A stretch of DNA of 64,000 nucleotides, from NCBI RefSeq assembly GCF_000226095.1, contig NC_016472.1:186001-250000 (forward strand), written 5' to 3'. Every line of letters starts with the position of its first letter. Position 1 is the stretch's first letter. The notes below the pieces were generated by a model. The model did no database searches. It saw only the letters and a list, made by a program, of their open reading frames with translations, and had not been told where the DNA came from. The position numbers and the translations under genes were made by a program. Source of the stretch: Thermothelomyces thermophilus ATCC 42464. Taxonomy: Eukaryota > Ascomycota > Sordariomycetes > Sordariales > Chaetomiaceae. Below, piece by piece: positions 32,847 through 43,913 of this stretch.

Positions 32847-35646
32847 ATGTCGCTACGCATCCCCTTCCCGACCGCCGTCGACCCGAGGGTGCACCGGGAA
32901 GAGGAGTTGACGCTGGCCCGGAAAGCTTCCTACCAAAGAAGTGCAAGGTCCGCCGTGCCGGAAACGCCAGATGACGCAGCCATGGGCAGTGTGCCTGCCC
33001 CTCCTCCTCCTCCGAACACGAACCGGCGTCGTATCGTCCTCCCGGATCCCGTGGCCTTCAGGTAGGTCTTGGTCTCTCGGTCGCCCCGTCGCCCCGTCAG
33101 CAATTCAACCCCCCCGCGACTGACACGGCCTGTGCAGGTTCCTCGAGGAAGATCCTTCGGTGAGCGTCGTCGAGCGCAGACATGTCCTCCCGGGCTACGA
33201 GCTCTACCTTGTCGAGCAGTGGGCGTGCTCTCGCCAATCGCCCACCCTCGTCATTGCCGCCTACACTGGCGACCCGAGACATTCCGTCGTCGTCGGCGTG
33301 CTGGAGGTGCCCGCTGACGAGAGGGAATGGTCGCCGAGACTGAGGGTCTACTACAAGGCCATCCACCAGTATCACGCACGGCCCAAGGAGACGGAAGTCG
33401 GCGAGCTCATGGTCACCAATCTCAGCAGCTTCCCCTCGGCGCTGACCGTCATCCCCGTCCCCGAGGGCGACATACGAAAACACCGCCGAGAGTTCATCGT
33501 CAACGAAAACCTCAAGCGACTAGGCTGCGCGGGCCGCTCCGGCCTTACGCTCGCAGAGCCCACCTCGGCCACCCAGGCAAAGTTCATGCAAATGTACAAA
33601 ACGAGCGACAGGATACCCTTTTACCAGGCCGTTATCGAGCTCGTGAAGCTGTGCCAGGTCGCCCTCTTTCTGTTCGGCATGCTCGACCAAGAGTACATCG
33701 ACGGCCTGCTCTGCGACATCACCGAAACGGCTATCAACGACTGGTGGACCGCGATTGGCTCTGAGCACTTCAACATTGAACCGACAGACGGCATCCTGGG
33801 ACCGACTACGGTTGCTGCCCTTCTCGGCACGCTCTTGGGAGCGAGGAACCGGCTCAGCTACTGGGGTGCTCCCGTGTCCAAGGACGCCTTCGACGTCGAG
33901 AGCATGAAGAAGGGCATCGGCAGCTTCCAGAAATCCATGAGGATGGAGAGGACCCGCCGCCTGGACCGGCAGACGCTGCTCAAGCTGCACAGCGTGACGG
34001 CCAAGGCGGCCGCAGGAGACGGCGGTTGGGGCGTGCAGAAGGCCGTCAAGTCCACCGTGGCCGAAATCGGCGGCAAGCGTGGCGAGCTGGTGATAGGCAT
34101 GGTGGGCGGTCGTGACAAGGCCAACATTGGAGACGTCGAGACACTGGACCTGAACAAGGTCATCAGCCTGGTATCCGGCGAGCGCCCAAAATGGCTATGG
34201 CACGGGAAGCCAAGAAGGACCCTCCAAGGCGACGAGCAAGACCACGCGCCGTCGGCGTTCGGCAGAGAATTGAGAGACGAGAAAGGCCTGCAGGGAGGGG
34301 GCAGAAGGACGCACTCGGCGCCAATGGAGGAGGAGGGGGGAGAGCTCAGGAGGAACGAAGACTCGTCCGCAAGCTTCTCGCCCCTGCAGGCCACGCACTC
34401 GCTGCCGGTCGCGGCAGAGACTGCCGGTGGCGATCGAGACGCCTTACGGAGGACCGTCTTCAAGAGCGTCGCGGGGAAGGTGAACGATGCTCGCTCGGGG
34501 CTAGGCCGCATCAGAGATGCGGTGGGGGGCGGTCTGAGAGGGCACGTCAGCCGGCCCTCCAAGGACGATACCCCGGACACGGCCGCGAGCGGGTACTCGA
34601 GCCCGAGCATTGCGACGCTGGCCCAGTCCTCGGCTGCCGTGACGAGCCCGGTGGCCGTAGGCAAGGCTTTTTCTTGGAAAGTCCGGCCGGAAGACTACCT
34701 TCCTATCCTCAAAGACAAGGAGGGAGGGGGCCCGGCGTCTGCAGGACCGCCTTTGGGTGCGAACGAATCGGGCGGCCGGTTGGCTGCGGCAAATGGTGAC
34801 CAGCCTTTCGCGGAGCCCTACCGTACACTCGACGACAAGGAGCGGTTGGAGCTCGCGCTTGTCGGTATAGGGAAGGAGGTCCGCAGCACAAACGCCTCCG
34901 CAGCGGGCTCTGTTGTTGCCGATGGTGACCTGGAAGGGCCGGTCCTGGCCATCGAACGCAACTCTGACGGGCTGCTGCTGTCGCTGCAGCGGCGGCACAG
35001 CATCGACTGTCTCGCTTCCCTCCGCCCGCATCCCCACGAGGCCCGTTACCCGCATCGGCTGTCCTTCAGCGCGGCCGAGGACGCGGTCCTCTCCTGGGAG
35101 GACCTCGTCAGCCTAACAACCGATCCCAAGCCGGATTCTAACGATCTGGCAAGCCTACGCTCACAAGCCGAGCTGTCCTTCAACCTGTACGCCCGCCTCC
35201 AGCAAATACAAGCCGGCCTCGCCCCGTGGACGTCGAGCAAGTTGGCATCCGTAACAGCCCTCGACCACAGTCTCGAGGAGCAGCAGACGGAACTGCAAGC
35301 CTTGCACGACGCGGTAAACGAGGCGTACGAGCGTGCGCGGCACACCAGCAACGAGCTGGTGGTGGATGAGCGGGCGCGGCTGGCCGAGACGGTCAAGGAC
35401 ATCGACATGTTAGCGGCCAAGCTCGAATACGAGATTGGGGCGCTCGTATCGCGGGTCAACGAGGTCGAGGACGGGGTCGCCCAGTTTGAGGCGCAGGTCG
35501 AGGACGTCGAACGCCGCGCCGAGGAGCTGAAGGAAGTACTCGAGACGGAGAGCTGGTTGCACTGGCTCGTGAGAACCATCACGGGCATCGGGACGGGGCC
35601 TAACATCACGAGCGGCGTTCCTCCGAGGATGGAGGGCACGCGGTGA
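32847..35646 (+). CDS. STB2/STB6-like protein (putative Sin3-binding family)
   Basis: Two exons, 32847-33061 and 33138-35646 (76-nt intron, donor GTAGGT, branch GACTGACAC, acceptor TGCAG), give 907 residues. An N-terminal ordered domain of about 330 residues spans the splice: RRRIVLPDPVAFR, then FLEEDPSVSVVERRHVLPGY, YELYLVEQWACSRQSPTLVI, and later SDRIPFYQAVIELVKLCQVAL and LDQEYIDGLLCDITETAI. This resembles fungal proteins annotated as STB6-like; yeast Stb2 and Stb6 were found as Sin3-binding proteins. Residues about 330-640 are a Ser/Gly-rich linker. The last 250 residues are helical and heptad-like (LEEQQTELQALHDAVNEAYE and the block before VERRAEELKEVLETE), probably a coiled coil. A hydrophobic patch WLHWLVRTITGIGTG lies near the C-terminus. 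Family assignment is by recalled resemblance; a direct transcription role is inferred only. Confidence 0.68.
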
Positions 35647-36287
35647 GGACGGCAAGTTGTGGTAAATTTAGATTTTTGTCTATTGGATACTCCAAGGGAT
35701 CAGAACGGCGGTTGGTGTTGGGCGTTGTAAATACAAACATAGGGGATTTGCATCTGTCGGGTGTCGGGCTTGTTACTGCTTGGAAGAAGGCATCGCATCG
35801 GGTGTTTGGAGATTCCCGGGGCAGAGGCGGGTAGAGCCAAACGTGCCAGCAGAGAAGAAATACCATATTACCATGCCGGCCCCCCCTGGTGGTCACGCCG
35901 GAGCTCTCTAATTGCTCATGTGTGCGTCGGTTCTTTCTATTGTACATGCCATAGCTCTGGAACCAATGGCCGCCCGGCCATCGTCATCGGTTTTCTCTCT
36001 CGGCGTATCTACGTAACTGCCGACCTAGAACCGTATGTGAAAAACAAAAATGCCCAAGGACAACAGGACATAGCACGTTTCATGCCCGTCCCGTTCCATA
36101 ATTGTACAAACACGCTCGAACGACTCGGCTGTCGTTTCGCGCCCTCTCGCTCAGACAGAAGGCGTCATGCATTCGAGGGCAAGGCAACGCTCGGTATCAT
36201 TCCCATCTCATGTCCGCACGAACGAACGCGTCCGTATGAACGGCGGCCCGCTCAATCCAAGCCAGCCCCATCCCACCCAGCGGCCCT
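35647..36287. other. Intergenic region between convergent STB6-like gene and TIM10
   Basis: Should hold both 3' UTRs; no gene or repeat of note was seen. Confidence 0.5.
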
Positions 36288-36738
36288 TTACATGCCTGCG
36301 CCGAAGCCGCGGGCGGCGCCCTCCTTCTGTAGCTGCTCCGAGATGGCCGTGTGCGCCTCGAAGAACTTGGCCGAGCACCGGTCCAGGCAGACGGCCTCGC
36401 CCTTGGACAGCTCGCCCTCGCGGTACGTCTTGTCGATGCACTTGGCCGAGCAGACCTTGAGCATGCTGTTATTTTTTTATTTTTTTTGGTTATTGTCAGC
36501 GTTGGTCCAGGAATGAGATTTTTTTGTTTGTTGCTCTGGTTCTGTTGGTGATGCTGGTGGTGGTGATGGGTTTCCCATATAAGGCAGCGGGAACCGGGAA
36601 GGGAAGGGAAAGGAACGGAAGGGAAGGCGGCTACACATACCGGCTGTGCATCTCGGCAATCACCTTGAGCTCGTTCTCGACAGCCGCGATCTTCTCGGCC
36701 GAGGTGGGTTGGGGGCGGCCGAAGCCAAGGAAGGACAT
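36288..36738 (-). CDS. TIM10: Mitochondrial intermembrane-space chaperone Tim10
   Basis: Tim10 pairs with Tim9 as a hexameric chaperone that ferries hydrophobic precursors across the mitochondrial intermembrane space to TIM22 and SAM. Two exons on the minus strand, 36738-36641 and 36465-36288, separated by a 175-nt intron (donor GTATGT, acceptor AACAG), give 91 residues. The twin CX3C signature is complete: Cys38-X3-Cys42 (CSAKC) and Cys59-X3-Cys63 (CLDRC), with the Tim10-type stretch [20 protein letters not shown] between and around them. The N-terminus [18 protein letters not shown] and the Gly-rich C-terminus also fit Tim10 rather than Tim9 or Tim8/13. The intron contains T-rich (A-rich on minus) tracts. 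It is divergent from the mitochondrial lysyl-tRNA synthetase gene. Confidence 0.93.
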
Positions 36739-37509
36739 TTTGGACGGGTTGAGGAAGGAAGGGAAAGAAACAACAAAGAGCGCGCTATTGTGCGGTCGAG
36801 GGCGTAGGTTTGCTTGCACTGGCCTAGTTGTAACCTTGGCTGCGCGGGGTTTTTCGTTCGTGCTTTGTTGTTGTTTGGGTCCGGCTTTTTCTCTCTCTCT
36901 CTCTCTCTCTCTTTGGCAGCCGAGCTGGATCTTCCGTACAGGTTATTTCTTGGATCTTGATGTGAACTGCAGCGGTTTTGCTCGTCATGCCAAGACCGGG
37001 AGATTCTCGGCAAGACGGGACGCTGAGCGCCAAGCAAAGAGCGCCAAGCAAAGAGCGCCAAGCAAAAAGCGCCCTCGTCATGGTGTGCCCGAGAAGGTAG
37101 ATTCATTCAATAGTTAAGAGTGGGGCATTTGCTGGGTCCCTAAAAGCGTGCGCAGAAAAAAAGTTAGAGCTCGGGCTTTGCCAATTTGCTGTAACTTCTC
37201 TTCCTCAACCTGGGACAAAGACCCCCAGAGTTGAAGCAGATTGAAGACCAGACAATTGTGAGTAGAAATCTCTGATACATTGGAAAACCAAGTTGAGCGG
37301 CCCGATATGATGATTGCATATTACAGAACCGCTGCGATTGACGCGTTTTTGCGCGTATGATTGCAATTGCCTATTTTCTGACACACACTCTCTCGCTCTC
37401 CCTCCCTCGTGGTGTTACTCTTTCATTCCTCTTCAATTCGAGATGTTTGCATTTATGTGAGCTGTGCGCAAGACCGGCTGACCTCGAGCTTGCACTTCCA
37501 GACGATGCG
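36739..37509. promoter_or_regulatory. Shared divergent upstream region of TIM10 and mitochondrial LysRS
   Basis: About 770 bp between the two start codons. It holds a (CT)n tract at 36890-36913 and a 14-bp tandem repeat at 37025-37074. A second CT-rich tract (37386-37420) precedes the LysRS start and probably belongs to its 5' leader. Confidence 0.55.
37025..37074. repeat. 14-bp tandem repeat (GAGCGCCAAGCAAA)x3.5
   Basis: Three perfect copies of GAGCGCCAAGCAAA followed by a partial, slightly changed copy, in the middle of the TIM10/LysRS divergent region. The GC-rich core with an A-rich tail could be a tandem protein-binding site or a simple slippage product. Confidence 0.9.
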
Positions 37510-39285
37510 ATGAGGCCAACTCCGAGTCTCCAGTTCCTGCGCCCGTACACCTGGAAGCCCGCGGGCCCGCCCAACCCGGCCTACCTGCGCTTCTTCCACC
37601 TGGCCCGGCAGCAGGAGCTGGAGCAGGCCAATGCCCTCAAATACCCTCGCCTCCGCCACCATGGCCCGCCCATGCGCATCCCGGACTTCCGCAAAAAGTA
37701 TGACGGCATCCAGCAGGGCGACGTCGCCGACGAGGAGGTGACGCTGCACGGCCGCGTCGAGTCGATCCGTCGCGCGGGTTCCAAGCTCGTCTTCATCGAC
37801 CTGAGGGGCGAGTTTGAGCGCGTCCAGGGCATCTGCAACCTCGGCAAGCTCCTCGACGGCACCACCGTCGGCCGTCTGAAGGAGCTCGCCAAGCTGCTCA
37901 GCAGGGGAGACATCATATCCGTCAGGGGCAGGGCCACGCGGACCCCGACGGGCGAGCTCACCATCCAAGCGACCCATCTGCCCGAGCTGCTGACCCCCAG
38001 CCTGGTCCCGCTGCCCACGAAGCTCATCGATGAGGAGTCCCGGAAGCAGCATCGTCACATTGATATGCTCGTCAACCGCAGGACGACCGACATCCTGCGG
38101 CTGCGGTCCTACGTCATCAAGTACCTGCGCGATTTCTTGCACGAGCGCGACTTTGTCGAGTTCCAGACCCCGATCCTGGCCGGTGACGCCGGCGGTGCCA
38201 ATGCCCGCCCCTTCACCGTCTCGGCGAAGGCGGTATCCAGGGACCTGTCCCTGCGCATCGCGCCCGAGCTCTGGCTCAAGCGCCTCGTCATCGGCGGCGT
38301 AGACCGCGTCTTCGAGATCGGCCCTGCCTTCCGCAACGAGGGCATCGACCAAACCCACAACCCCGAGTTCACCATCTGCGAGTTCTACCACGCCTACGCC
38401 AACCTGCAGGACCTCATCCGCCTCACCGAGGACCTCATCCGCGGCGTGGCCGCGCATTGCCAGGGCCTCATCGCCACCAAGCTCACCTCGCTCCCTCCCA
38501 TCGACCTCACTCCGTTTGAACGGCCCTTTCAACAGGCCGAGTTCATCCCCACCCTCGAATCCGCCCTCGGCTTCACCTTCCCGGACCTCACGAGCCCGAC
38601 CGCGCTCGCGGACCTCCAGTCCCTGCTCAGAAAGCATAACGTCTCCCTGGAGCCGTCCGACGAGTCCGACTCGTCCGACTCTTCGGGCTCGTCCCACCCG
38701 TCGGCAGACACCCTGCCGCAGCTCCTCGACCGCCTCGCCGCGGCCTACATCGAGCCGCTCTCCGCCGGGGGCCCGCTCTTCGTGACCCACCACCCGGTCT
38801 GCTTGTCGCCGCTTGCCAAGTCCTTCACCTGCCCCCGGACGGGCCAGGCCGTGTCGGCGCGCACCGAGCTGTTTGTGGCCGGCCGCGAGCTGGCCAACAT
38901 GTACGAGGAGGAGAACGACCCGTTCGCGCAGCGGAGCAAGTTTGTTGACCAGGCCCTTGCCAAGCTCGCTCCGACCCAGCAAGTCAGGAGCCCTACGGCG
39001 GCGGCCGACGAGGAGGCGGTCGTGATCGACGAGAGCTACGTGCAGGCCCTGGGCAGCGGGCTGCCGCCGACGGGCGGGTGGGGCTGCGGCGTCGAGCGGC
39101 TGGTGATGCTGTTTGGGGGGACCAGGAGGATCGGGGACTGTCTGAGCTTTGGGACCCTCAAGAACGTCGTCGGCTTGTCTGCCGCTACGGGCAAGGGCGG
39201 ACACGGTCCGGGTCAGGAGGAGCAGGAGGAGTCGGGGCACAAGGACAAGGGAGACGGATCGTCTTCCCCGGCTGCAGGTCACTAA
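37510..39285 (+). CDS. MSK1: Mitochondrial lysyl-tRNA synthetase (class II)
   Basis: Charges mitochondrial tRNA-Lys with lysine. Single exon, 591 residues from the ATG at 37510. The N-terminus ([16 protein letters not shown], then LRFFHLARQ) is basic/aromatic with few acids, suited to a mitochondrial targeting signal. The OB-fold anticodon-binding domain covers about residues 75-190 ([39 protein letters not shown]). The class II core follows: motif 1 ([20 protein letters not shown]), motif 2 region [20 protein letters not shown] with [11 protein letters not shown] (LysRS-type), and motif 3 [16 protein letters not shown] Ser/Asp-rich insert ([15 protein letters not shown]) interrupts the core before [13 protein letters not shown]. 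The tail after motif 3 is Gly/Glu/Lys-rich. A longer in-frame start at 37357 exists, but it lies in CT-rich leader-like DNA, so I prefer 37510. Confidence 0.9.
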   Translation: MRPTPSLQFLRPYTWKPAGPPNPAYLRFFHLARQQELEQANALKYPRLRHHGPPMRIPDFRKKYDGIQQGDVADEEVTLHGRVESIRRAGSKLVFIDLRGEFERVQGICNLGKLLDGTTVGRLKELAKLLSRGDIISVRGRATRTPTGELTIQATHLPELLTPSLVPLPTKLIDEESRKQHRHIDMLVNRRTTDILRLRSYVIKYLRDFLHERDFVEFQTPILAGDAGGANARPFTVSAKAVSRDLSLRIAPELWLKRLVIGGVDRVFEIGPAFRNEGIDQTHNPEFTICEFYHAYANLQDLIRLTEDLIRGVAAHCQGLIATKLTSLPPIDLTPFERPFQQAEFIPTLESALGFTFPDLTSPTALADLQSLLRKHNVSLEPSDESDSSDSSGSSHPSADTLPQLLDRLAAAYIEPLSAGGPLFVTHHPVCLSPLAKSFTCPRTGQAVSARTELFVAGRELANMYEEENDPFAQRSKFVDQALAKLAPTQQVRSPTAAADEEAVVIDESYVQALGSGLPPTGGWGCGVERLVMLFGGTRRIGDCLSFGTLKNVVGLSAATGKGGHGPGQEEQEESGHKDKGDGSSSPAAGH

Positions 39286-39797
39286 GAGCTGGAGCTGGGT
39301 ATGTGATGTGTGTGTAGTATATATGTGTATATGCGACTCCGTATGTGCCTGTACAATAACGAGACTTGGGGACGATATATGTATCTTGTTTGTACAAGTC
39401 AATAATAGACGATAGACGGCGCTTGCTCGGCTGCCTTGTGAGGCTGTATTTCTCAGATGCAAAATTATCGGTATTGTGACGAGACTTGAGAAAGTCATAC
39501 TCCACTTCTGCACTATATTTGTCGTTTATCCGATTGCCCGGCCATATATCGAGAGGAGAGATACTTGCCAGTTACATTATATAGTTCGTCCGTACTCTTA
39601 TCTCCTTTGCTTCACAGGCAGCAAATTGCTCCTCCGCAGTGATCACAAGCAGCTATTGTCAGAGTCGTCGCCTCTCAAGGTCAAACAAACTACGTCGATG
39701 AAGGGCCATTTAATTATCTGCCCGTTTGCAGTAGACTTAATTAAAGCTCATCTGCCCTGTGTAGGCAAAAGGAGGGGGGGTGAGGGGGAAACTCAAC

Positions 39798-39836
<39 letters not shown>

Positions 39837-40658
39837 CAAGAAAAAGAAAAGGAAAAAAAGAAAAAAAGAAAAGAAAAACGACTTGGTGAGCGTGCAAATC
39901 TGTCGAAATCTTAGCGACGGCATTTCTCCAATTCCCGCCAAAGATCGTGGATCCGTGGGGTATCCCACTCGCGCAGACCGAAAACAAACGCCGTCCCAAT
40001 AATCATGTCCTTCGCAACGCCCCCAGTTTACCGTCTGTCCAGTCTGCCTATCCATCCGTGCTGGCGGTAGTCCCGCCGTCGCAACTTATTAGTCTCGATA
40101 CTCCAGTACTCCAGGCCATCCAGGTTTGCCGCAACGCTATGCTATGCCATGCCATGCTATGATGCAATGTGTGCCCTGCCTTGTACCGATTTCTCAACAC
40201 CGATGTCGATGCTGCAGCTGATTGGGAAGCACGACGCCAGAGTTTTCCAAAGCCGCGTGTGTACCAAGGCCGTAGGTCCATGAAAACGGGAGAGAATACT
40301 GTCCACCTCGGTGGAGAAAGAGCCGTCCCGTCCAGGCGAAAGAAAGGAAAATCAACGGGTCCCGGCCAATGAGTGGAATTGAGAAACTGAAAGGAAAATG
40401 AAGTTCGCGCGCCACTGGAAAAGGAAGGCGGCCAAATGGGTCGGTCCCATGTTGCCCCGAAACTTTTCGTGGCTCATCCTGAATACCTCCCCGCGAGAGG
40501 GTAAAGGGCATGTACCGTTGCCAGGTCGAGGCTAGAAGCTTGAAAATACTGTTGATGTTGTGTCCGCATGCGGAGGAGTTAACGTTGTGCTAGCGCCGGT
40601 TTAGACGGAGAAACGCTGGACCAAACCGGCACTAGCACACTCATGACGGTGTGATAAG
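39286..40658. other. Intergenic region between convergent LysRS and F-box genes
   Basis: Probably both 3' UTRs. It contains an A35 tract with A-rich flank (39800-39887) and a small ATGCTATGCC-type imperfect repeat at 40134-40162. No gene is supported. Confidence 0.5.
39800..39887. repeat. Poly(A)35 tract followed by A/G-rich repeat
   Basis: Thirty-five A residues, then AAAAG/AAAGA units to about 39887. A G-rich run precedes it. No retroelement-like sequence was recognised upstream, so I treat it as a simple repeat. Confidence 0.85.
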
Positions 40659-43600
40659 TTACTGCCACTCGCCGTTCCTTCTGAAGCCATAGCCGGGCAA
40701 GCGGGACTCTTCCTCCAGCAGCTTCTTGTATGCAGCCCGGTCGAGAGCCGGGTCGGGAATAGGCTTGTCAATGTTGAACGGCTTGCGAGCCAGGGTCGAC
40801 ATGGAGTGCAGGCAGTCTTCGACGTGGGCGAGCTGATCCATGTACACGGTCTTGTCTTGTTTGTTTTGGAGACGCCGTTCCCTGTCGCGGACAACGGCGC
40901 GCCAGGCGGGATCTCGGCGGGCGCGATCCAGCTGTTTCTGAATAAACGGATGCCGGTGGTTGCTTTCGTCAACGTCTGGTCGCTCGAGGTGGCCACCTCT
41001 TGCGCGCGTTTCACGGCGAGTCTCTATCAAGACACGGATGAGAAGATTCTCGCTCAACCAACTCCAGACCCAGCGCCTGTTGAAATGCTCCTTCTCCTCC
41101 GCGCCAAAGTCACAGTCCTGAACGTTCGAAGGGCTCAACGGGAACATGCAGGGGTGTGCACGCTGCGGTCCGCCCTCTCTGTAATCGAAGGCCTTGGTGG
41201 CCGGACTATGGGCCCACCGCCAGCGGGCCAGTGAAGCGCGAGTAGGGTCGAGACTCCTGGGGGTTGGAGGGCAGTACGGAACCTTCTGCTCTGTACCTGT
41301 CGCCCAGTCATCCACGGATGCGTTGCCGTTGGCCTTCCCTTCGGGGCCAAGGTCGGGTTCCGGGGCAAAGTTGAGAAAGTATTCCCACGTCCAGTCCGCA
41401 TACTGCACTTCGTAAAAAGCCTTGGACAGAGCTACGGGCCCGTTTGCGAGCAGCTGGTCCAGCTTATCCGACGCCGGGTCAAGGCCGATACGCCAATGTT
41501 TTAGAGCCGTCTCTTGCCAGAGCCGGAGATGGCTGTCTTCCATGTTCAGAACGAATAGCGTCATCTTGCAGCTCCAGCAGGCGTCCCGCCGAAGGGGGAA
41601 GAGGGAGACCGGGTAGGTGAAGCGGCACATTCCGCACCGTTCCTGTTGGCGCCAGTACTTGCCCTTCGTCTCAAAGCTGGAAGGCAGGTACCTCATCATG
41701 GCGGGGGGTACCTTTGGATGCTTCTGGTTGTCGCCTGTCAGAGCGGCAGTAAGGTCGTCGGCGAAGTCGTTCTCAATTTCCTTCCTCGTTTTTTTGCCCT
41801 CGGCGAGCTCGCGCTCACGCGTGATCACGGCCTCCCGGGCTTTCAGAGCCCAGAGAACGTCCGGCCCAGGTAGCTGACGGATGAAGCTCCAGAAGGAGGA
41901 GCTGTCGCTGAGCAGGTCCAAGCCGACCTCTTTGGCAAGGTCCTGGCATTGCAGAATCAAGGCGAAGACGGCCTTGGGGGTATTGAAGGTTGGCTCATTA
42001 TGTGTCACCCCATAGGAGCCCAGACGAGGACCAGACGGGGGCCCGTGGAAAAAGAAAGGGAAGAAGTCGAGGCGGATGTATGCTTTGGCGCCCCGTTCTG
42101 GCGACTCGCCCCATCCCTGTGGAGCATCGACTTGTGTGGCTGGCACGAGGGGAGGTGGGCTCTGTGCAGCCTTGTGAGTCCAGGAGTCGTCGGGGGGATC
42201 GCGAGACCCCTTGCCGGTGCCCGAGCGAAGCGGGTGGCGCTTGATGAGCTCCAGCAACGGTCTCAACTTGGTGACGTCCAACATAGGGCACCGGGTGATG
42301 GTGACCACCTTTAGGTTCGGCATGGTATTGACCATCATCTCAAACAAGGCGAGGTCAAAAAACTGGAGCCGGTCGATGATTATGGAAGAGAAGGTCGATG
42401 GAATCTCGGTGATGGCGACGCCTATCGGCATCATCCAGTTAGTCCCCCTGGCAGGCGTCAACGGTTAGATGACAGGTAACACTTACAAAGCCGCAGCATG
42501 TTCTTGAAGTCAGCCATATAAGGTTTCTCTTGGTTCTTTGGCTCGTCCGATGCCGGGGCGATGATCAAGGTGGTGGACCGAACCCCGTCGCCCTGGAGGA
42601 CGCGGTCACGACCGTCTCGTTTCTCGACATAATCGTCGGTAGGAAAGGAGCCAAGGTTGAAGTCCCAAAAGTCCTGGCCATTCTCGTTAGCAATCCCATC
42701 AGAAGAAGAGACTGGTCCGAACGATGGGCAAGACAGCACTTACATAGCTCGCACGCGTCAATGCGGCCGCGCGCTTGCACGTCATGGCCAGGGCGGTGAT
42801 GTCGCCGATGCTCGGGCTGATGAAGTTGAGCACCCTCTGGGCTAGCTCGGTGACTTGGAGAAGTCGGATTACAACGGACTGATCGTTGGCTGGGTTTATC
42901 GTGCCAGCATCGTCGTCAGAGGCCGAAGACTGAGACGGTGTCAGCTCAAGGCCGCCGCCGCCGAGGGGGTCACCCAGCGCAACGACTCACCACAATGAAG
43001 AGCCTTGGCGTGCCGCGGTCTCTGGGGTACGCCATTTTGGCCTTGAACGTGGCCGGCTCGCCCACTTTCCAGAACTTTCGGTGCAGATTTTTCAGTTCCT
43101 CCTGGTCCATGATCCGGCGGAACTCGAGGTTGCGGCTCCTCGCAAACTCCTTTCGGAACTGCTCTGCGATGTCCTTGCCAAGCAAGGAGTGCCAGGCCGG
43201 CCGGCCATAGTTGAAGGCACAATATCGATTCAATGGCTTAGGCTGCCGAGATGGTCAGCGTATCGGACACGGGGGACAGGAACGGAGGCGCAAAGGACGG
43301 TGGGTTGAACAGTCACACTCACATAGTTGGGGTCCACGACCCAAGGCAGAACAGCACGGGCTGCCATGTCTCCGGACTGCGGGAGCGAGGTGAGCTTCTT
43401 GAACGGCACAGTGGCACTCGCTGGGCAGCAACGACGTACCTCAGAGCCGTCGGTGACCGTCTTTTGAGCATGTCTCGGCCAGTAGATCTTCCTGGCCTGC
43501 AGGTGGCTAGGACGAGACCAACCTTCAGGGGGCTCCGGCTTGGCTGTCTGGGGGTTGCGTGCTGGAGCTGCCGCGTTTTTGTCCTTTCGGCGCCCGTTCA

Positions 43601-43913
43601 TGAAGGGTTGGAGATTTGAATCATTTGCCGGGCTCTCGACTTTGACGGTCGTCTTCTTCTCAGCTGCAGGTTCGGGCTGCCTACTGCGACGTGGTTTGCC
43701 GCTAGTCTTGGGCTTATCCCGAGGCCGCTGCTCCGTCCTTGCTGTCGGACTATTGTCCAGATCAGCTGGCTTTTTCTTTTGCTTTGGCTGTGACTTCGGC
43801 TCCCTCCTGGGCTCCTGAGTCAGGGATGCTGATGCCCCTTGTCTCCGGGACCGTGGGGCCGCAGATGCCTCCCCGCTCGCGGCCCGGGAGCCATTGCCCT
43901 TCCGGCGCGCCAT
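40659..43913 (-). CDS. F-box-like protein with LRR-like and twin CxxC segments, uncharacterised
   Basis: Six exons on the minus strand: 43913-43440, 43376-43323, 43242-42991, 42929-42744, 42673-42487 and 42421-40659, together 971 residues with every join in frame. The N-terminus is basic, Ser/Lys/Pro-rich (nuclear-like). Exon 3 has LNRYCAFNYGRPAWHSLLG and GTPRLFIV. Exon 4 ends with LAQRVLNFISPSIGDITALA then MTCKRAAALTRASY (about residues 283-322), an F-box-like helix pattern at the usual 'commonest' spacing. Exon 6 continues with leucine-rich-like strands (IIIDRLQFFDL, MPNLKVVTITRCPML) and a pair of knuckles, Cys647/Cys650 (CGMC) and Cys666/Cys669 (CWSC), that could bind zinc. The exon 6 acceptor was chosen because the nearer AG breaks frame. 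F-box proteins usually recruit substrates to SCF ligases; that role is inferred. I recognise no characterised orthologue. Confidence 0.75.

Noticed and set aside
37357-37509. Longer N-terminus for mitochondrial LysRS
   Set aside because: The extra 51 codons come from CT-rich leader DNA and contain no better targeting signal than the start at 37510.
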